Shown here piece after piece: positions 8,196-16,432 of a stretch of DNA of 64,000 nucleotides. Source of the stretch: JBBSBL01 sp046330255 (GTDB taxonomy: Bacteria; Actinomycetota; Thermoleophilia; Solirubrobacterales; Solirubrobacteraceae); the NCBI GenBank assembly GCA_046330255.1, contig JAXLTC010000001.1, positions 1,116,001 to 1,180,000 of the forward strand, in the 5' to 3' direction. The notes under the pieces are model-generated. The model was not told where the DNA came from and did not search any database. It saw only the letters and a list, made by a program, of their open reading frames with translations. Position numbers and translations under genes: made by a program. The stretch's first letter is position 1, and every line of letters starts with the position of its first letter.

Positions 8196-8824
8196 TCGCC
8201 GAGGACCTCGCGCTGCTGCGCGAGGGCCTGACCCGCCTGCTCGAGGAGAACGGCATGGAGGTCGTCGCCGCGGTCGAGGACGCGGAGGCGCTGCAGGAGG
8301 CGATCGAGCGCGAGCGGCCCGACGTCTGCGTCGTGGACGTGCGCCTGCCGCCGACCTTCCGCGACGAGGGGATCCGCGCGGCGGTCGAGGCCAGGCAGCG
8401 GATCCCCGGTCTCCCCGTGCTCGTGCTCTCCCAGTACGTCGAGCGCATCTTCGCCAAGGAGCTGCTGTCCGACCGCAGCGGCGGAGTCGGCTACCTGCTC
8501 AAGGACAGGGTCGGCGAGGTCGCCGAGTTCGTGGACGCGGTCCGCCGCGTAGCCGCCGGCGGCACCGCGATGGATCCGGAGGTCGTCGCACAGCTCGTGG
8601 CCGGTCGCGGCAGCGCGAAGCTCGAGGAGCTGACGCCGCGCGAGCGGGACGTCCTGGCGCTGATGGCCGAGGGGCGCTCCAACCAGGGCATCGCCCGGGA
8701 GCTGGTCGTCACCGACGGCGCGGTCGAGAAGCACGTCTCGAGCATCTTCGGGAAGCTCGGCCTGCCTCCCAGCGGGGACGACCACCGCCGCGTCCTGGCC
8801 GTCCTCAGCTGGCTCGAGGACTGA
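8183..8824 (+). CDS. LuxR/NarL-type response regulator
   Basis: The 213-residue protein has a receiver domain (VVIAEDLALLREGL with acidic pocket, phospho-Asp in CVVDVRLPP, conserved Lys in YLLKDRVGE) and a C-terminal LuxR helix-turn-helix (LTPRERDVLALMAEGRSNQG, then VEKHVSSIFGKLGL). The start is most likely TTG 8183, with GGAG five nt before it and a 13-nt overlap with the kinase gene; GTG 8192 is an alternative. The kinase pair probably controls itself and the MMPL exporter through the shared motif at 6756 and 8869. Confidence 0.9.
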   Translation: MRVVIAEDLALLREGLTRLLEENGMEVVAAVEDAEALQEAIERERPDVCVVDVRLPPTFRDEGIRAAVEARQRIPGLPVLVLSQYVERIFAKELLSDRSGGVGYLLKDRVGEVAEFVDAVRRVAAGGTAMDPEVVAQLVAGRGSAKLEELTPRERDVLALMAEGRSNQGIARELVVTDGAVEKHVSSIFGKLGLPPSGDDHRRVLAVLSWLED

Positions 8825-8868
8825 GCGAAGCGCCGCCGGCGCCCGCCGGCGGGCCGGTCCCGGAGCCG

Positions 8869-8886
8869 GGGGGTTATCCGCACCCC
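8869..8886 (+). promoter_or_regulatory. 18-bp motif upstream of MMPL gene, copy 2
   Basis: The sequence gggggttatccgcacccc matches the copy at 6756-6773 at 15 of 18 positions and again ends 54 nt before the start codon (ATG 8941). The shared sequence and identical spacing point to a common regulator of the kinase operon and the exporter. Confidence 0.55.
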
Positions 8887-8940
8887 CGAACGCCCGGCCG
8901 CCCCATTTCGCCGCCGCCGTCGCCGTGGGACGGTGCCGGC

Positions 8941-11157
8941 ATGAGAGATCACAGCGAACCCAAGACCAACCCGACGACGGTCCGCAGCCTCGCCGGCCGC
9001 GCCGGCCGCTGGAGCGCCGCCCACCGGAAGACCGCGATCCTCGGCTGGATCGCGTTCGTGGTGGCCGCGACGATGATCGGCGGCTCGCTCGGCACCAGGC
9101 ACCTGGACCAGGCATCCAGCGGCACCGGCGAGTCCGGCCGCGCGAGCGCGGCGCTGAAGCGCCACTTCCCGCAGTCCGCGAGCGAGCAGGTGCTCGTGCA
9201 GACCCGCGACGGGGCGGCGGTGACGGCCCCGGCCGGGCGCGCCGCGATCCGCGACGTGGTGCGCACGCTGCGCGCCACGCCGAACGTCGAGCACGTCCGC
9301 GCGCCGTCGAGGGCGGCGCGCTCGATCTCGCCCGACGGCCGCTCGGCGCTCGTGAGCTTCGACGTCGCCGGCGCCGCCGCCAAGGCGGACGGCAAGATCG
9401 GCGCGATCCTGCAGCGCACCGGCGCCCTGGCGCGGGAGCACCAGTCGGTGCGGATCGAGCAGTTCGGCGATGCGAGCGCTCAGCGCGCGCTGTCGGAGTC
9501 CTTCCAGCGCGACTTCGAGCGCGCCGAGACGCTCTCGATCCCGATCACGCTGCTGATCCTGCTCGTCGCCTTCGGCTCGCTGGTCGCCGCCGGCATCCCC
9601 GTGCTGCTCGCGCTGTCGGGGGTCGCGGCGACGCTCGGGATCGTGGCGGCCGTGAGCCGGCTGGCGCCGGTGAACGAGTCGATCACGTCGGTGGTGCTGC
9701 TGATCGGCATGGCCGTGGGAATCGACTACGCGCTCTTCTACATCCGCCGCGAGCGCGAGGAGCGGGAGCGCGGGCACGACGCCCGCGAGGCGCTCGAGAT
9801 CGCAGCGGACACCTCGGGGCGCTCCGTGCTCGTCTCCGGCCTGACCGTGATGGTCGCGATGGCCGGCATGTACTTCACGGGCGATCCGACCTTCTCGTCG
9901 TTCGCGACGGGCACGATCATCGTCGTCGGCGTCTCGATGCTGGGCTCGGTGACCGTTCTGCCGGCCCTGCTCTCGTCGCTGGGCGACCGGATCAACCGCG
10001 GGCGGGTGCCGCTCATCGGCCGCCGCCGGCGCTCCGGCGCGCGGGGGCGCGCCTGGTCGCGCGTGCTCGACGCCGTGCTGCGCCGTCCGGCGCTGGCCGC
10101 ATCGCTCGCGACCGGCCTGCTCGTCGCCATGGCCCTGCCCGCCTTCGGCCTGCACACGGCGACCCCGGGCGCGCAGGGGCTTCCCTCCGGCCTGCCGATC
10201 GTCAAGACCTACAAGCGGATCCAGGCCGCGTTCCCGGGCGGCCCGATGCCGGCCCAGGTGGTCGTGCAGGCGCCGGACGTGGGCGCCCCGCAGGTCGTGC
10301 GGCAGATCCGCGCGATGGAGCGCCGCGCGCTCGAGACCGGGCGCATGAAGGGCCCGATCCGCGTGACCGCCAACCCGGAGCGGACCGTGGCGGTCGTCTC
10401 GGTCCCGCTTGCGGGCTCGGGCACGGACGCGGCGTCGAACGCCGCGCTCGCCTCGCTGCGCGGCGACGTGATCCCGGCGACCGTCGGGCGTGTCGCGAAG
10501 GCCGAGGTGGCGGGCGCCACCGCCGACTCGAAGGACTTCAACGACCTGATGCGCTCGAGCGCGCCGGTCGTGTTCGCCTTCGTGCTCGCGATGGCGTTCC
10601 TGCTCCTGCTGGTGACGTTCCGGTCGATCGTGATCCCGCTCAAGGCGATCGCGCTGAACCTGCTGTCCGTGGCGGCTGCCTACGGAGTGCTGGTGTGGAT
10701 CTTCCAGGAGGGCCACCTCCAGTCGCTGCTCGGCTTCCACTCGACCGGCGGGATCACCTCGTGGCTCCCGGTGTTCCTGTTCGTCGTGCTGTTCGGCCTC
10801 TCGATGGACTACCACGTGTTCATCCTCAGCCGCGTGCGCGAGGCGTACGACGGGGGCGCCTCCACGGAGGCGGCGGTCGCACACGGGATCAAGGCGACGG
10901 CGGGAGTCGTGACGAGCGCCGCCGTGGTGATGGTCGCGGTGTTCTCGATCTTCGCCACGCTGGGCGCGCTCGAGTTCAAGCAGATGGGCGTCGGCCTCGC
11001 GGTCGCGGTCCTGCTCGACGCGACGGTCGTGCGCGCCGTTCTGCTCCCGGCCGCGATGAAGCTGCTCGGCGAGCGCAACTGGTATCTGCCCCGCCGGCTC
11101 CAGTGGCTCCCGCGCGTCTCGAACGGCACGCCCCGAGCCGCCGAGGCGGCGGGCTAG
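8941..11157 (+). CDS. MMPL-family RND transporter
   Basis: The 738-residue protein has the two-fold RND architecture: helix 1 near residue 35 (KTAILGWIAFVVAATMIGG), a large extracytoplasmic loop, a helix block with GMAVGIDYALFYIRREREER, then a second half repeating loop and helices with LFGLSMDYHVFILSRVREAY. The Asp-Tyr pairs in both helix blocks are the proton-relay residues of MmpL proteins. Such pumps export lipids, siderophores or hydrophobic drugs using the proton gradient. It follows the two-component operon on the same strand after 116 bp and carries the same upstream motif. Confidence 0.9.
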   Translation: MRDHSEPKTNPTTVRSLAGRAGRWSAAHRKTAILGWIAFVVAATMIGGSLGTRHLDQASSGTGESGRASAALKRHFPQSASEQVLVQTRDGAAVTAPAGRAAIRDVVRTLRATPNVEHVRAPSRAARSISPDGRSALVSFDVAGAAAKADGKIGAILQRTGALAREHQSVRIEQFGDASAQRALSESFQRDFERAETLSIPITLLILLVAFGSLVAAGIPVLLALSGVAATLGIVAAVSRLAPVNESITSVVLLIGMAVGIDYALFYIRREREERERGHDAREALEIAADTSGRSVLVSGLTVMVAMAGMYFTGDPTFSSFATGTIIVVGVSMLGSVTVLPALLSSLGDRINRGRVPLIGRRRRSGARGRAWSRVLDAVLRRPALAASLATGLLVAMALPAFGLHTATPGAQGLPSGLPIVKTYKRIQAAFPGGPMPAQVVVQAPDVGAPQVVRQIRAMERRALETGRMKGPIRVTANPERTVAVVSVPLAGSGTDAASNAALASLRGDVIPATVGRVAKAEVAGATADSKDFNDLMRSSAPVVFAFVLAMAFLLLLVTFRSIVIPLKAIALNLLSVAAAYGVLVWIFQEGHLQSLLGFHSTGGITSWLPVFLFVVLFGLSMDYHVFILSRVREAYDGGASTEAAVAHGIKATAGVVTSAAVVMVAVFSIFATLGALEFKQMGVGLAVAVLLDATVVRAVLLPAAMKLLGERNWYLPRRLQWLPRVSNGTPRAAEAAG

Positions 11158-11229
11158 GCGAGGGCTGGTGGCGCGGCGGTCGCGGGTTCACCGCTAGGCT
11201 GCCGCGTCACCCCCGAAGCGAAGGAACGC

Positions 11230-12126
11230 ATGCCCCACCTCGCCGCCCCGCGCCCGATCAGGGCGATCACGATCCTCGCCGCGCTGCTGGTGCTCGGCTC
11301 GGCATTCGGAGCCGCCTCGGCCGCGGCCGCCAAGACCCGCTACAAGGATCCCGTCTTCAGCCGGATCACCCTGACCAAGAATCTGGCCTACGGGAAGGCC
11401 CCGGGGCGCACCGGCCGTCCGGAGACGCTCCGTCTCGACCTCTACCAGCCGCGCGGGGACAGCGTCGCCAAGCGGCCGGCGATCGTCTGGATCCACGGCG
11501 GCGGCTTCGCCGGCGGCGACAAGGCCTCGGGCCCGGCGCCGGCGCTCGCGCAGTACTTCGCGCGCCGCGGCTACGTGACGGTCTCGATCAACTACCGGCT
11601 GCTCCTGACCGGCGGCTGCAGCGGGGCGAACGGGGTACCGCCGCAGTGCTACGACGCCGCGCTCAAGGACGTCGCGGACGCGCAGGCGTCCGTGCGCTTC
11701 CTGCGTCGCTACGCGAAGCGCTACCGGATCGATCCGGCCCGGATCGGCGTCGGCGGCGAGTCCGCCGGCGCGATCATGTCGGTCGGCGTCGCGGCCCGGT
11801 CGAAGGTCCCGGGGAGCAGCGGCAACCCCGGATACTCGTCGAAGGTCGGCGCGTTCGTGTCGATCTCCGGCGGCGTGCCGAACGGGCTGTTCATCGACCG
11901 CAACACCGCGCCGGGCCTGCTGTTCCACGGAACGAAGGACCCGCTCGTGCCCTACCAGTGGGCGGTCGACACCGCGAAGGCGATGCGGAAGTTCCACGTA
12001 CCCGTGGTGCTGAAGACGCTGCGCGGCGCCGGCCACGTGCCGTGGGCGCAGTACCGGAAGCTGTTCGAGCGCGACTCGAGCGCCTTTCTGTACCGCTATC
12101 TCGACGCGCGGCACGCCGCGCGCTAG
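11230..12126 (+). CDS. secreted carboxylesterase (alpha/beta hydrolase)
   Basis: The 298-residue product has a signal peptide (AITILAALLVLGSAFGAASA) and then an alpha/beta-hydrolase fold of the carboxylesterase type: oxyanion motif IVWIHGGGFAGG, nucleophile elbow GVGGESAGAIMSVG, acid near GTKDPLVPYQ and His in GAGHVPWAQ. It hydrolyses carboxylic esters outside the membrane; the natural substrate is unknown. The start is preceded by an A/G-rich ribosome-binding stretch (gaagcgaagga), with TAGGCT about 30 nt upstream as a possible -10. A strong hairpin follows the stop codon. Confidence 0.88.
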   Translation: MPHLAAPRPIRAITILAALLVLGSAFGAASAAAAKTRYKDPVFSRITLTKNLAYGKAPGRTGRPETLRLDLYQPRGDSVAKRPAIVWIHGGGFAGGDKASGPAPALAQYFARRGYVTVSINYRLLLTGGCSGANGVPPQCYDAALKDVADAQASVRFLRRYAKRYRIDPARIGVGGESAGAIMSVGVAARSKVPGSSGNPGYSSKVGAFVSISGGVPNGLFIDRNTAPGLLFHGTKDPLVPYQWAVDTAKAMRKFHVPVVLKTLRGAGHVPWAQYRKLFERDSSAFLYRYLDARHAAR

Positions 12127-12133
12127 ACGCTCT

Positions 12134-12159
12134 GGGCCCGGGAGCCCGCTCCCGGGCCC
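12134..12159 (+). terminator. GC-rich stem-loop after the esterase gene
   Basis: A perfect 10-bp stem (gggcccggga pairing with tcccgggccc) with a 6-nt loop starts 7 bp after the esterase stop. There is no T-run, which is usual for terminators in GC-rich actinobacteria, so it could also be an mRNA-stabilising hairpin. Confidence 0.55.
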
Positions 12160-12196
12160 CGGACGGCGCCGCCGCTCACCGGGGCACACTCCCCCG

Positions 12197-14137
12197 GTGA
12201 CCTCCAGGCGCGACAAGCGGGACATGGCACGTGGTCGGCGGGTGCCGCGGGGCAGCGGCCGCATGGCGCTCGCCTTGGGCGCGCTCGGGGTCGTCTTCGG
12301 CGACATCGGGACGAGCCCGCTGTACGCGATGCAGTCGGTGTTCAACGCCGACCACGGCGCGGTACACCCGGGGACGGTCGAGGTCTACGGCGTCGTCTCG
12401 CTCGTCTTCTGGACGATCACGCTGATCGTCTCGGTCAAGTACGTCGGATCGATCATGCGCGCCGACAACGACGGCGAGGGCGGGATCATGGCGCTGACCG
12501 CGCTCGTGCGGGGGCTGCGACTGCCGTCTCGCCGGCTCACCGGCGTGCTCGTGGCGCTCGGCGTCCTCGGCGCGTCGCTCTTCTACGGGGACGGAGTGAT
12601 CACGCCCGCGATCTCCGTGCTCTCCGCGGTGGAGGGCCTGAAGGTCGCGGCGCCGGCGGTGGCCTCTCTGGTGGTGCCGATCACGGTCGCGGTGCTCGTC
12701 GCGCTGTTCGCGCTGCAGCGCTTCGGCACGCACCTGGTCGGCCGCCTGTTCGGTCCCGTGATGCTTGTGTGGTTCACCGTGCTGCTGGTCGTCGGCGCCA
12801 CGCAGGTCGCCGGGCACCCGAGCATCCTGCGCGGCCTGTCGCCCAGCTACGCCGCGGAGTTCCTGGTCCAGGACTTCGCGACCGCGTTCATCGCGCTGGG
12901 GTCGGTGGTGCTCGCCGTCACCGGCGCCGAGGCGCTCTACGCGGACATGGGGCATTTCGGGCGAGGCCCGATCCGGCGGGCGTGGTTCGCGCTCGTGTTC
13001 CCGGCGCTGACGCTCAACTATCTCGCGCAGGGAGCGCTGATCCTGCGCGAGCCCGGCGCGATCCGCAACCCGTTCTACCTCCTGATCCCCGGATGGGCTC
13101 AGATCCCGATGGTGATCCTGGCCACGATCGCCACGGTCATCGCCTCCCAGGCCGTGATCTCCGGCGTCTTCAGCCTCACGCGCCAGGCGCTCCAACTCGG
13201 CTTCCTGCCGCGGCTGCGGATCCTGCACACCTCCAGCGAGCAGGAGGGGCAGATCTACGTTCCGGCCGTCAGCTACCTGCTGTTCGTCGCGGTGATCGGA
13301 ATCGTGCTCGGCTTCGGATCCTCAACCGCGCTCGCGTCGGCCTACGGCATCGCCGTGACCGGCACCTTCGTGCTGACCGACATCCTCTTCCTGGCGATCG
13401 CACGCGCCCTCTGGCGCACGAACTGGGCGCTGATCGCGGTCGCGGGCGCCGTGTTCCTCACGATCGACCTCGCGTTCTTCTCGGCGAACCTCACCAAGGT
13501 CGCGCACGGAGGCTGGCTCCCGCTCGGACTCGGCGCCGCGGTGTTCGTCCTGCTGACCACGTGGCACCGCGGGCAGGAGATCGTGAGCCGCAACCGCGCG
13601 GAGATCGAGGGGCCGCTCTCGCACTTCACCACCCTCGTCCGGCAGGCGCGTCCCGCGCTCGCCCGGGTGCCGGGCACCGCGGTCTTCCTCAACGCCAACC
13701 CGCGCACCACGCCGCTCGCGCTGCGCGCGAACGTCGAGCACAACCACGTGCTGCACGAGCGGGTGCTCATCGTCTGCATCGAGGTCGCCCATGCCCCCTT
13801 CGTCCCGCCCGGCGAGCGGCTTTCGGCCTACGGCGAGGGCGACCCGCGCGACCGGGTCACGCGAATCGCCGCGCGGCTCGGGTACCTGGACCGGCCCGAC
13901 GTGCCCGCGCTCGTGCGCTCCGCGGGCGAGCAGGGCCTGGTCGACCTCGGCCCCGAGCCATCCGACATCTCCTACTTCGTCTCGCGCGTCACGCCGGTCC
14001 CCGGACCGGACCCGGAGATGCGCCACTGGCGCAAGCTGCTGTTCCTCGGCATGACCCGCCTCGCCAGCAGCCCCGTCGAGCACTTCGCGATCCCACGCGA
14101 GCGCACCGTGATCTTCGGTGGCCAGGTGCCGGTCTAG
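12197..14137 (+). CDS. kup: KUP-family potassium uptake protein
   Basis: The 646-residue protein shows the KUP signature ALGALGVVFGDIGTSPLYAM in the first helix, followed by YVGSIMRADNDGEGGIMAL, LFYGDGVITPAISVLSAVEG and VFGDIG-type Gly/Asp clusters. It has about 12 membrane helices and a soluble C-terminal domain of about 190 residues from about residue 455. These carriers import K+ with protons, important at low K+ or acid pH. The GTG at 12197 is the likely start; ATG 12224 is possible. The gene is convergent with the NhaA-DsbA gene across a 341-bp structured non-coding interval. Confidence 0.93.
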   Translation: MTSRRDKRDMARGRRVPRGSGRMALALGALGVVFGDIGTSPLYAMQSVFNADHGAVHPGTVEVYGVVSLVFWTITLIVSVKYVGSIMRADNDGEGGIMALTALVRGLRLPSRRLTGVLVALGVLGASLFYGDGVITPAISVLSAVEGLKVAAPAVASLVVPITVAVLVALFALQRFGTHLVGRLFGPVMLVWFTVLLVVGATQVAGHPSILRGLSPSYAAEFLVQDFATAFIALGSVVLAVTGAEALYADMGHFGRGPIRRAWFALVFPALTLNYLAQGALILREPGAIRNPFYLLIPGWAQIPMVILATIATVIASQAVISGVFSLTRQALQLGFLPRLRILHTSSEQEGQIYVPAVSYLLFVAVIGIVLGFGSSTALASAYGIAVTGTFVLTDILFLAIARALWRTNWALIAVAGAVFLTIDLAFFSANLTKVAHGGWLPLGLGAAVFVLLTTWHRGQEIVSRNRAEIEGPLSHFTTLVRQARPALARVPGTAVFLNANPRTTPLALRANVEHNHVLHERVLIVCIEVAHAPFVPPGERLSAYGEGDPRDRVTRIAARLGYLDRPDVPALVRSAGEQGLVDLGPEPSDISYFVSRVTPVPGPDPEMRHWRKLLFLGMTRLASSPVEHFAIPRERTVIFGGQVPV

Positions 14138-14173
14138 CGGAAGCCGTCGGCGCGGCCTGGGGCATCGCGGGGG

Positions 14174-14348
14174 CCCGGCCAACCCATCCCAGGCTATGCA
14201 CGCAGGACGACCTGGGCCGGACCAACTCCGAGTTGTAGCGACAGTTGGGTTGCGGCTAGGCCCTGGGCCGCGGACGCACCGGCCGGTCGGCCGGTGCGTT
14301 CTCGCGGGCCCCCCCGGCCAACCCGTCCCAGGCTACACCCGCAGGACG
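14174..14348. repeat. pair of 36-bp direct repeats in the kup/nhaA intergenic interval
   Basis: Positions 14174-14209 and 14313-14348 are identical at 32 of 36 bases. Both contain ggccaaccc, tcccaggcta and gcaggacg blocks. The copies are 139 bp apart and bracket a strong hairpin. The whole 14138-14478 interval has no convincing ORF on either strand. Mobile remnant, duplicated terminator or structured RNA are all possible. Confidence 0.55.
14274..14299. terminator. perfect 11-bp stem-loop between convergent genes
   Basis: acgcaccggcc pairs perfectly with ggccggtgcgt around a ggtc tetraloop, followed by ttctcg. It lies between the convergent kup and nhaA-dsbA genes, so a bidirectional terminator is the simplest reading. 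Confidence 0.5.
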
Positions 14349-14367
14349 GGTGCTAACCGGGACGGGT
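14321..14367. other. nested inverted repeat over the second 36-bp repeat copy
   Basis: An outer 9-bp arm pair (acccgtccc at 14321-14329 with gggacgggt at 14359-14367) encloses an inner 5-bp hairpin (acccg at 14337 with cgggt at 14347). The first repeat copy lacks the outer arm but can form a different 6-bp cccagg/cctggg stem. This supports a structured element, not random repeats. Confidence 0.4.
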
Positions 14368-14478
14368 CCGATCCGCGACCGCCGATCCCTTCGATGCGCC
14401 GTTCACTCGCGCCCGCCACCCCCACCGAACAAACCGGCATCCCAAGACGACGCCGCCACAACCCCGGAATAGGACGGC

Positions 14479-16365
14479 CTAGGCGCCGGGACGAGGCTCC
14501 GCCGCCGCGCGTGCCTCGCGCACCGCCGCGGCGAGCGTCGCCTCGTCGTAGGCGCCGTGATGGCGGCGGCCGTTGAGGAAGAAGGTGGGCGTCCCCGCAA
14601 CGTCGCTGCGGTCGGCGCTGTCGACGTCCTCCGCCACGCGCGGCGCGTGCTCCCGCGTGCGGAGCTCCTCGGCGAAGCGCTCCGCGTCGAGTCCCAGCGC
14701 GCGCGCGTGGCCGCGCAGCGCCGGGGACGTGAGCTCGTCCTGGCGGGCGAAGAGCCGGTCGTGCATCTCCCAGAAGGAGCCCTGGGCGCCGGCGGCCTCG
14801 GCCGCCTCGGCCGCGAGCTGCGCATGCTCGTGAACGTCCGAGAGCGGCAGGTGGCGGAAGACGTAGCGCAGCTCGTCCTCGAATTCGCTCAGCAGCTCGC
14901 GGACCACCGGCTCGGCCCGCCCGCAGTAGGGGCACTCGTAGTCCCCGTACTCCACCAGCGTGATGGGCGCGTCGCGCGGCCCGCGGACGTGGTCGCGCCC
15001 GGGATCGACGGGAGTGTCGAGGTCCACAAGCGGCGCCTCGGTCCGCCCCCCGCGCGCCATCCGATCGGGCAGCCGGGCGATGCCGCGGAACAGCAGCCAC
15101 GAGAGCGCCGCTGCTCCGGCCGCCGCCGCGAGGATCCCCGCCTTGGCCTCCTCGAGCCGCGGCCCCTGGAACGCGAGACCGGCGATGAACAGCGCCACCG
15201 CGAACCCCGCGCCGCCGACCGCGGCCGCGCCGACGAGCGGCGGCCACGAGACCGGGAGCCGCACCGCGCGGGCGCGCGTGGCCAGCCACGAGCCCGCGGT
15301 GATCCCCACCAGCTTCCCCGCGACGTAGCCGGCGAAGATCCCCTGGGTGATCGGCGAGGCGAGCGCGCGGCCGGCAAGCCCGCCGCCCAGGTCGATGCCC
15401 GCGTTGGCGAGCGCGAACAGCGGCACCACCAGGTAGCTGGTCCACGGGTGGAAGAGGTGCTGGAGACGCTCGTTCGGCGACACGGCCGTGCGCACGCCCG
15501 CCTGGGCGCTGCGCGCCAGGGCCGGCGTCGGCTGCTCGCGGAACTCGCGCGCGAGCGCGCTCGCGCGGGCGAGCGGGTCCCGCGCCGGCAGATAGGCGCC
15601 GGTCGAGAGTCCGAGCGCCACCCCGGCGATCGCGGGGTTCACGCCCGACTCCAGCAGCGCCACCCAGATCCCGGTCGCGACCGCGAGGTAGGCGGGTCCC
15701 CAGTGCACGTCCGCCGCGCGCAGCGCCAGCACCACGGCGAAGAGCGCCACGGCGACGCCGAGCGCCACGGGCGCAACGTGGCCGGTGTAGGCGAGCGCGA
15801 TCACCGCCAGTGCGACGATGTCGTCGACCGTGACCACCGTGAGCATGAAGATGCGCAGGCGGTGAGGACACGCGCGGCCGACCAGCGCCAGGATCCCTAG
15901 CGCGAAGGCGGTGTCCGTCGACATCGCGGCCCCCCAACCGTCACGTCCCGGTCCGCCCGCGTTGAACACGAGATAGATCCCGACCGCGCACGCCATCCCG
16001 CCGAGCGCCGCCGTCACGGGAACGGCCAGCCGGCGGCGCTCGCGCAGCGCGCCGAGGTCGAACTCGCGCCGGATCTCGAGCCCGACGACGAAGAAGAAGA
16101 ACGACATCAGGCCGTCCCCGACCCACTCGCGCAGGGTCAGATCGACGCCGGCTCCGCCGAGATCGACGGAGAGGTGCGTGGACCACACGGACTCGTACGA
16201 GCCGCCGGGCAGGTTTGCCCAGACCAGCGCCGCGACCGTCGCGGCCAGCAGCACGACCGCGCTGCCTGCCTCGGTCTCCAGGTAGGAGCGCAGCGGCGCG
16301 GCCACGCTGCGCGCCCATGCGGTGCGCGCCGTGAACCTGCCCGCCTGCGCGCGCGACCCGGCCAT
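14479..16365 (-). CDS. nhaA: NhaA Na+/H+ antiporter fused to a DsbA-like thioredoxin domain
   Basis: The 628-residue protein joins two domains. Residues to about 400 form NhaA: MSFFFFVVGLEIRREFDLG, the ion-binding DIV region MLTVVTVDDIVALAVIALAY, and FALANAGIDLGGG near the unwound helix. From about residue 445 a DsbA/thioredoxin fold follows with YGDYECPYCGRAEPVVRELL (active-site CPYC), LRYVFRHLPL and the cis-Pro region DVAGTPTFFLNGRRHHG. NhaA exchanges Na+ for protons; the thioredoxin part may sense or catalyse redox change. ATG 16365 follows CAAGCT at 6 nt; GTG 16386 is an in-frame alternative. Confidence 0.92.
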   Translation of the reverse strand: MAGSRAQAGRFTARTAWARSVAAPLRSYLETEAGSAVVLLAATVAALVWANLPGGSYESVWSTHLSVDLGGAGVDLTLREWVGDGLMSFFFFVVGLEIRREFDLGALRERRRLAVPVTAALGGMACAVGIYLVFNAGGPGRDGWGAAMSTDTAFALGILALVGRACPHRLRIFMLTVVTVDDIVALAVIALAYTGHVAPVALGVAVALFAVVLALRAADVHWGPAYLAVATGIWVALLESGVNPAIAGVALGLSTGAYLPARDPLARASALAREFREQPTPALARSAQAGVRTAVSPNERLQHLFHPWTSYLVVPLFALANAGIDLGGGLAGRALASPITQGIFAGYVAGKLVGITAGSWLATRARAVRLPVSWPPLVGAAAVGGAGFAVALFIAGLAFQGPRLEEAKAGILAAAAGAAALSWLLFRGIARLPDRMARGGRTEAPLVDLDTPVDPGRDHVRGPRDAPITLVEYGDYECPYCGRAEPVVRELLSEFEDELRYVFRHLPLSDVHEHAQLAAEAAEAAGAQGSFWEMHDRLFARQDELTSPALRGHARALGLDAERFAEELRTREHAPRVAEDVDSADRSDVAGTPTFFLNGRRHHGAYDEATLAAAVREARAAAEPRPGA

Positions 16366-16432
16366 CGCGGCAGCTTGGCGGATCACGGTCTCCGCATGTC
16401 ACGACGCCGCCCCGCCGTAGGATGGCGCCGCC

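Noticed and set aside
8925..12200. 1091-codon plus-strand open frame across the MMPL and esterase genes
   Set aside because: It is Arg/Pro/Ala-dominated with no domain, and overlaps two clear genes in another frame; long open shadow frames are normal in DNA this GC-rich.
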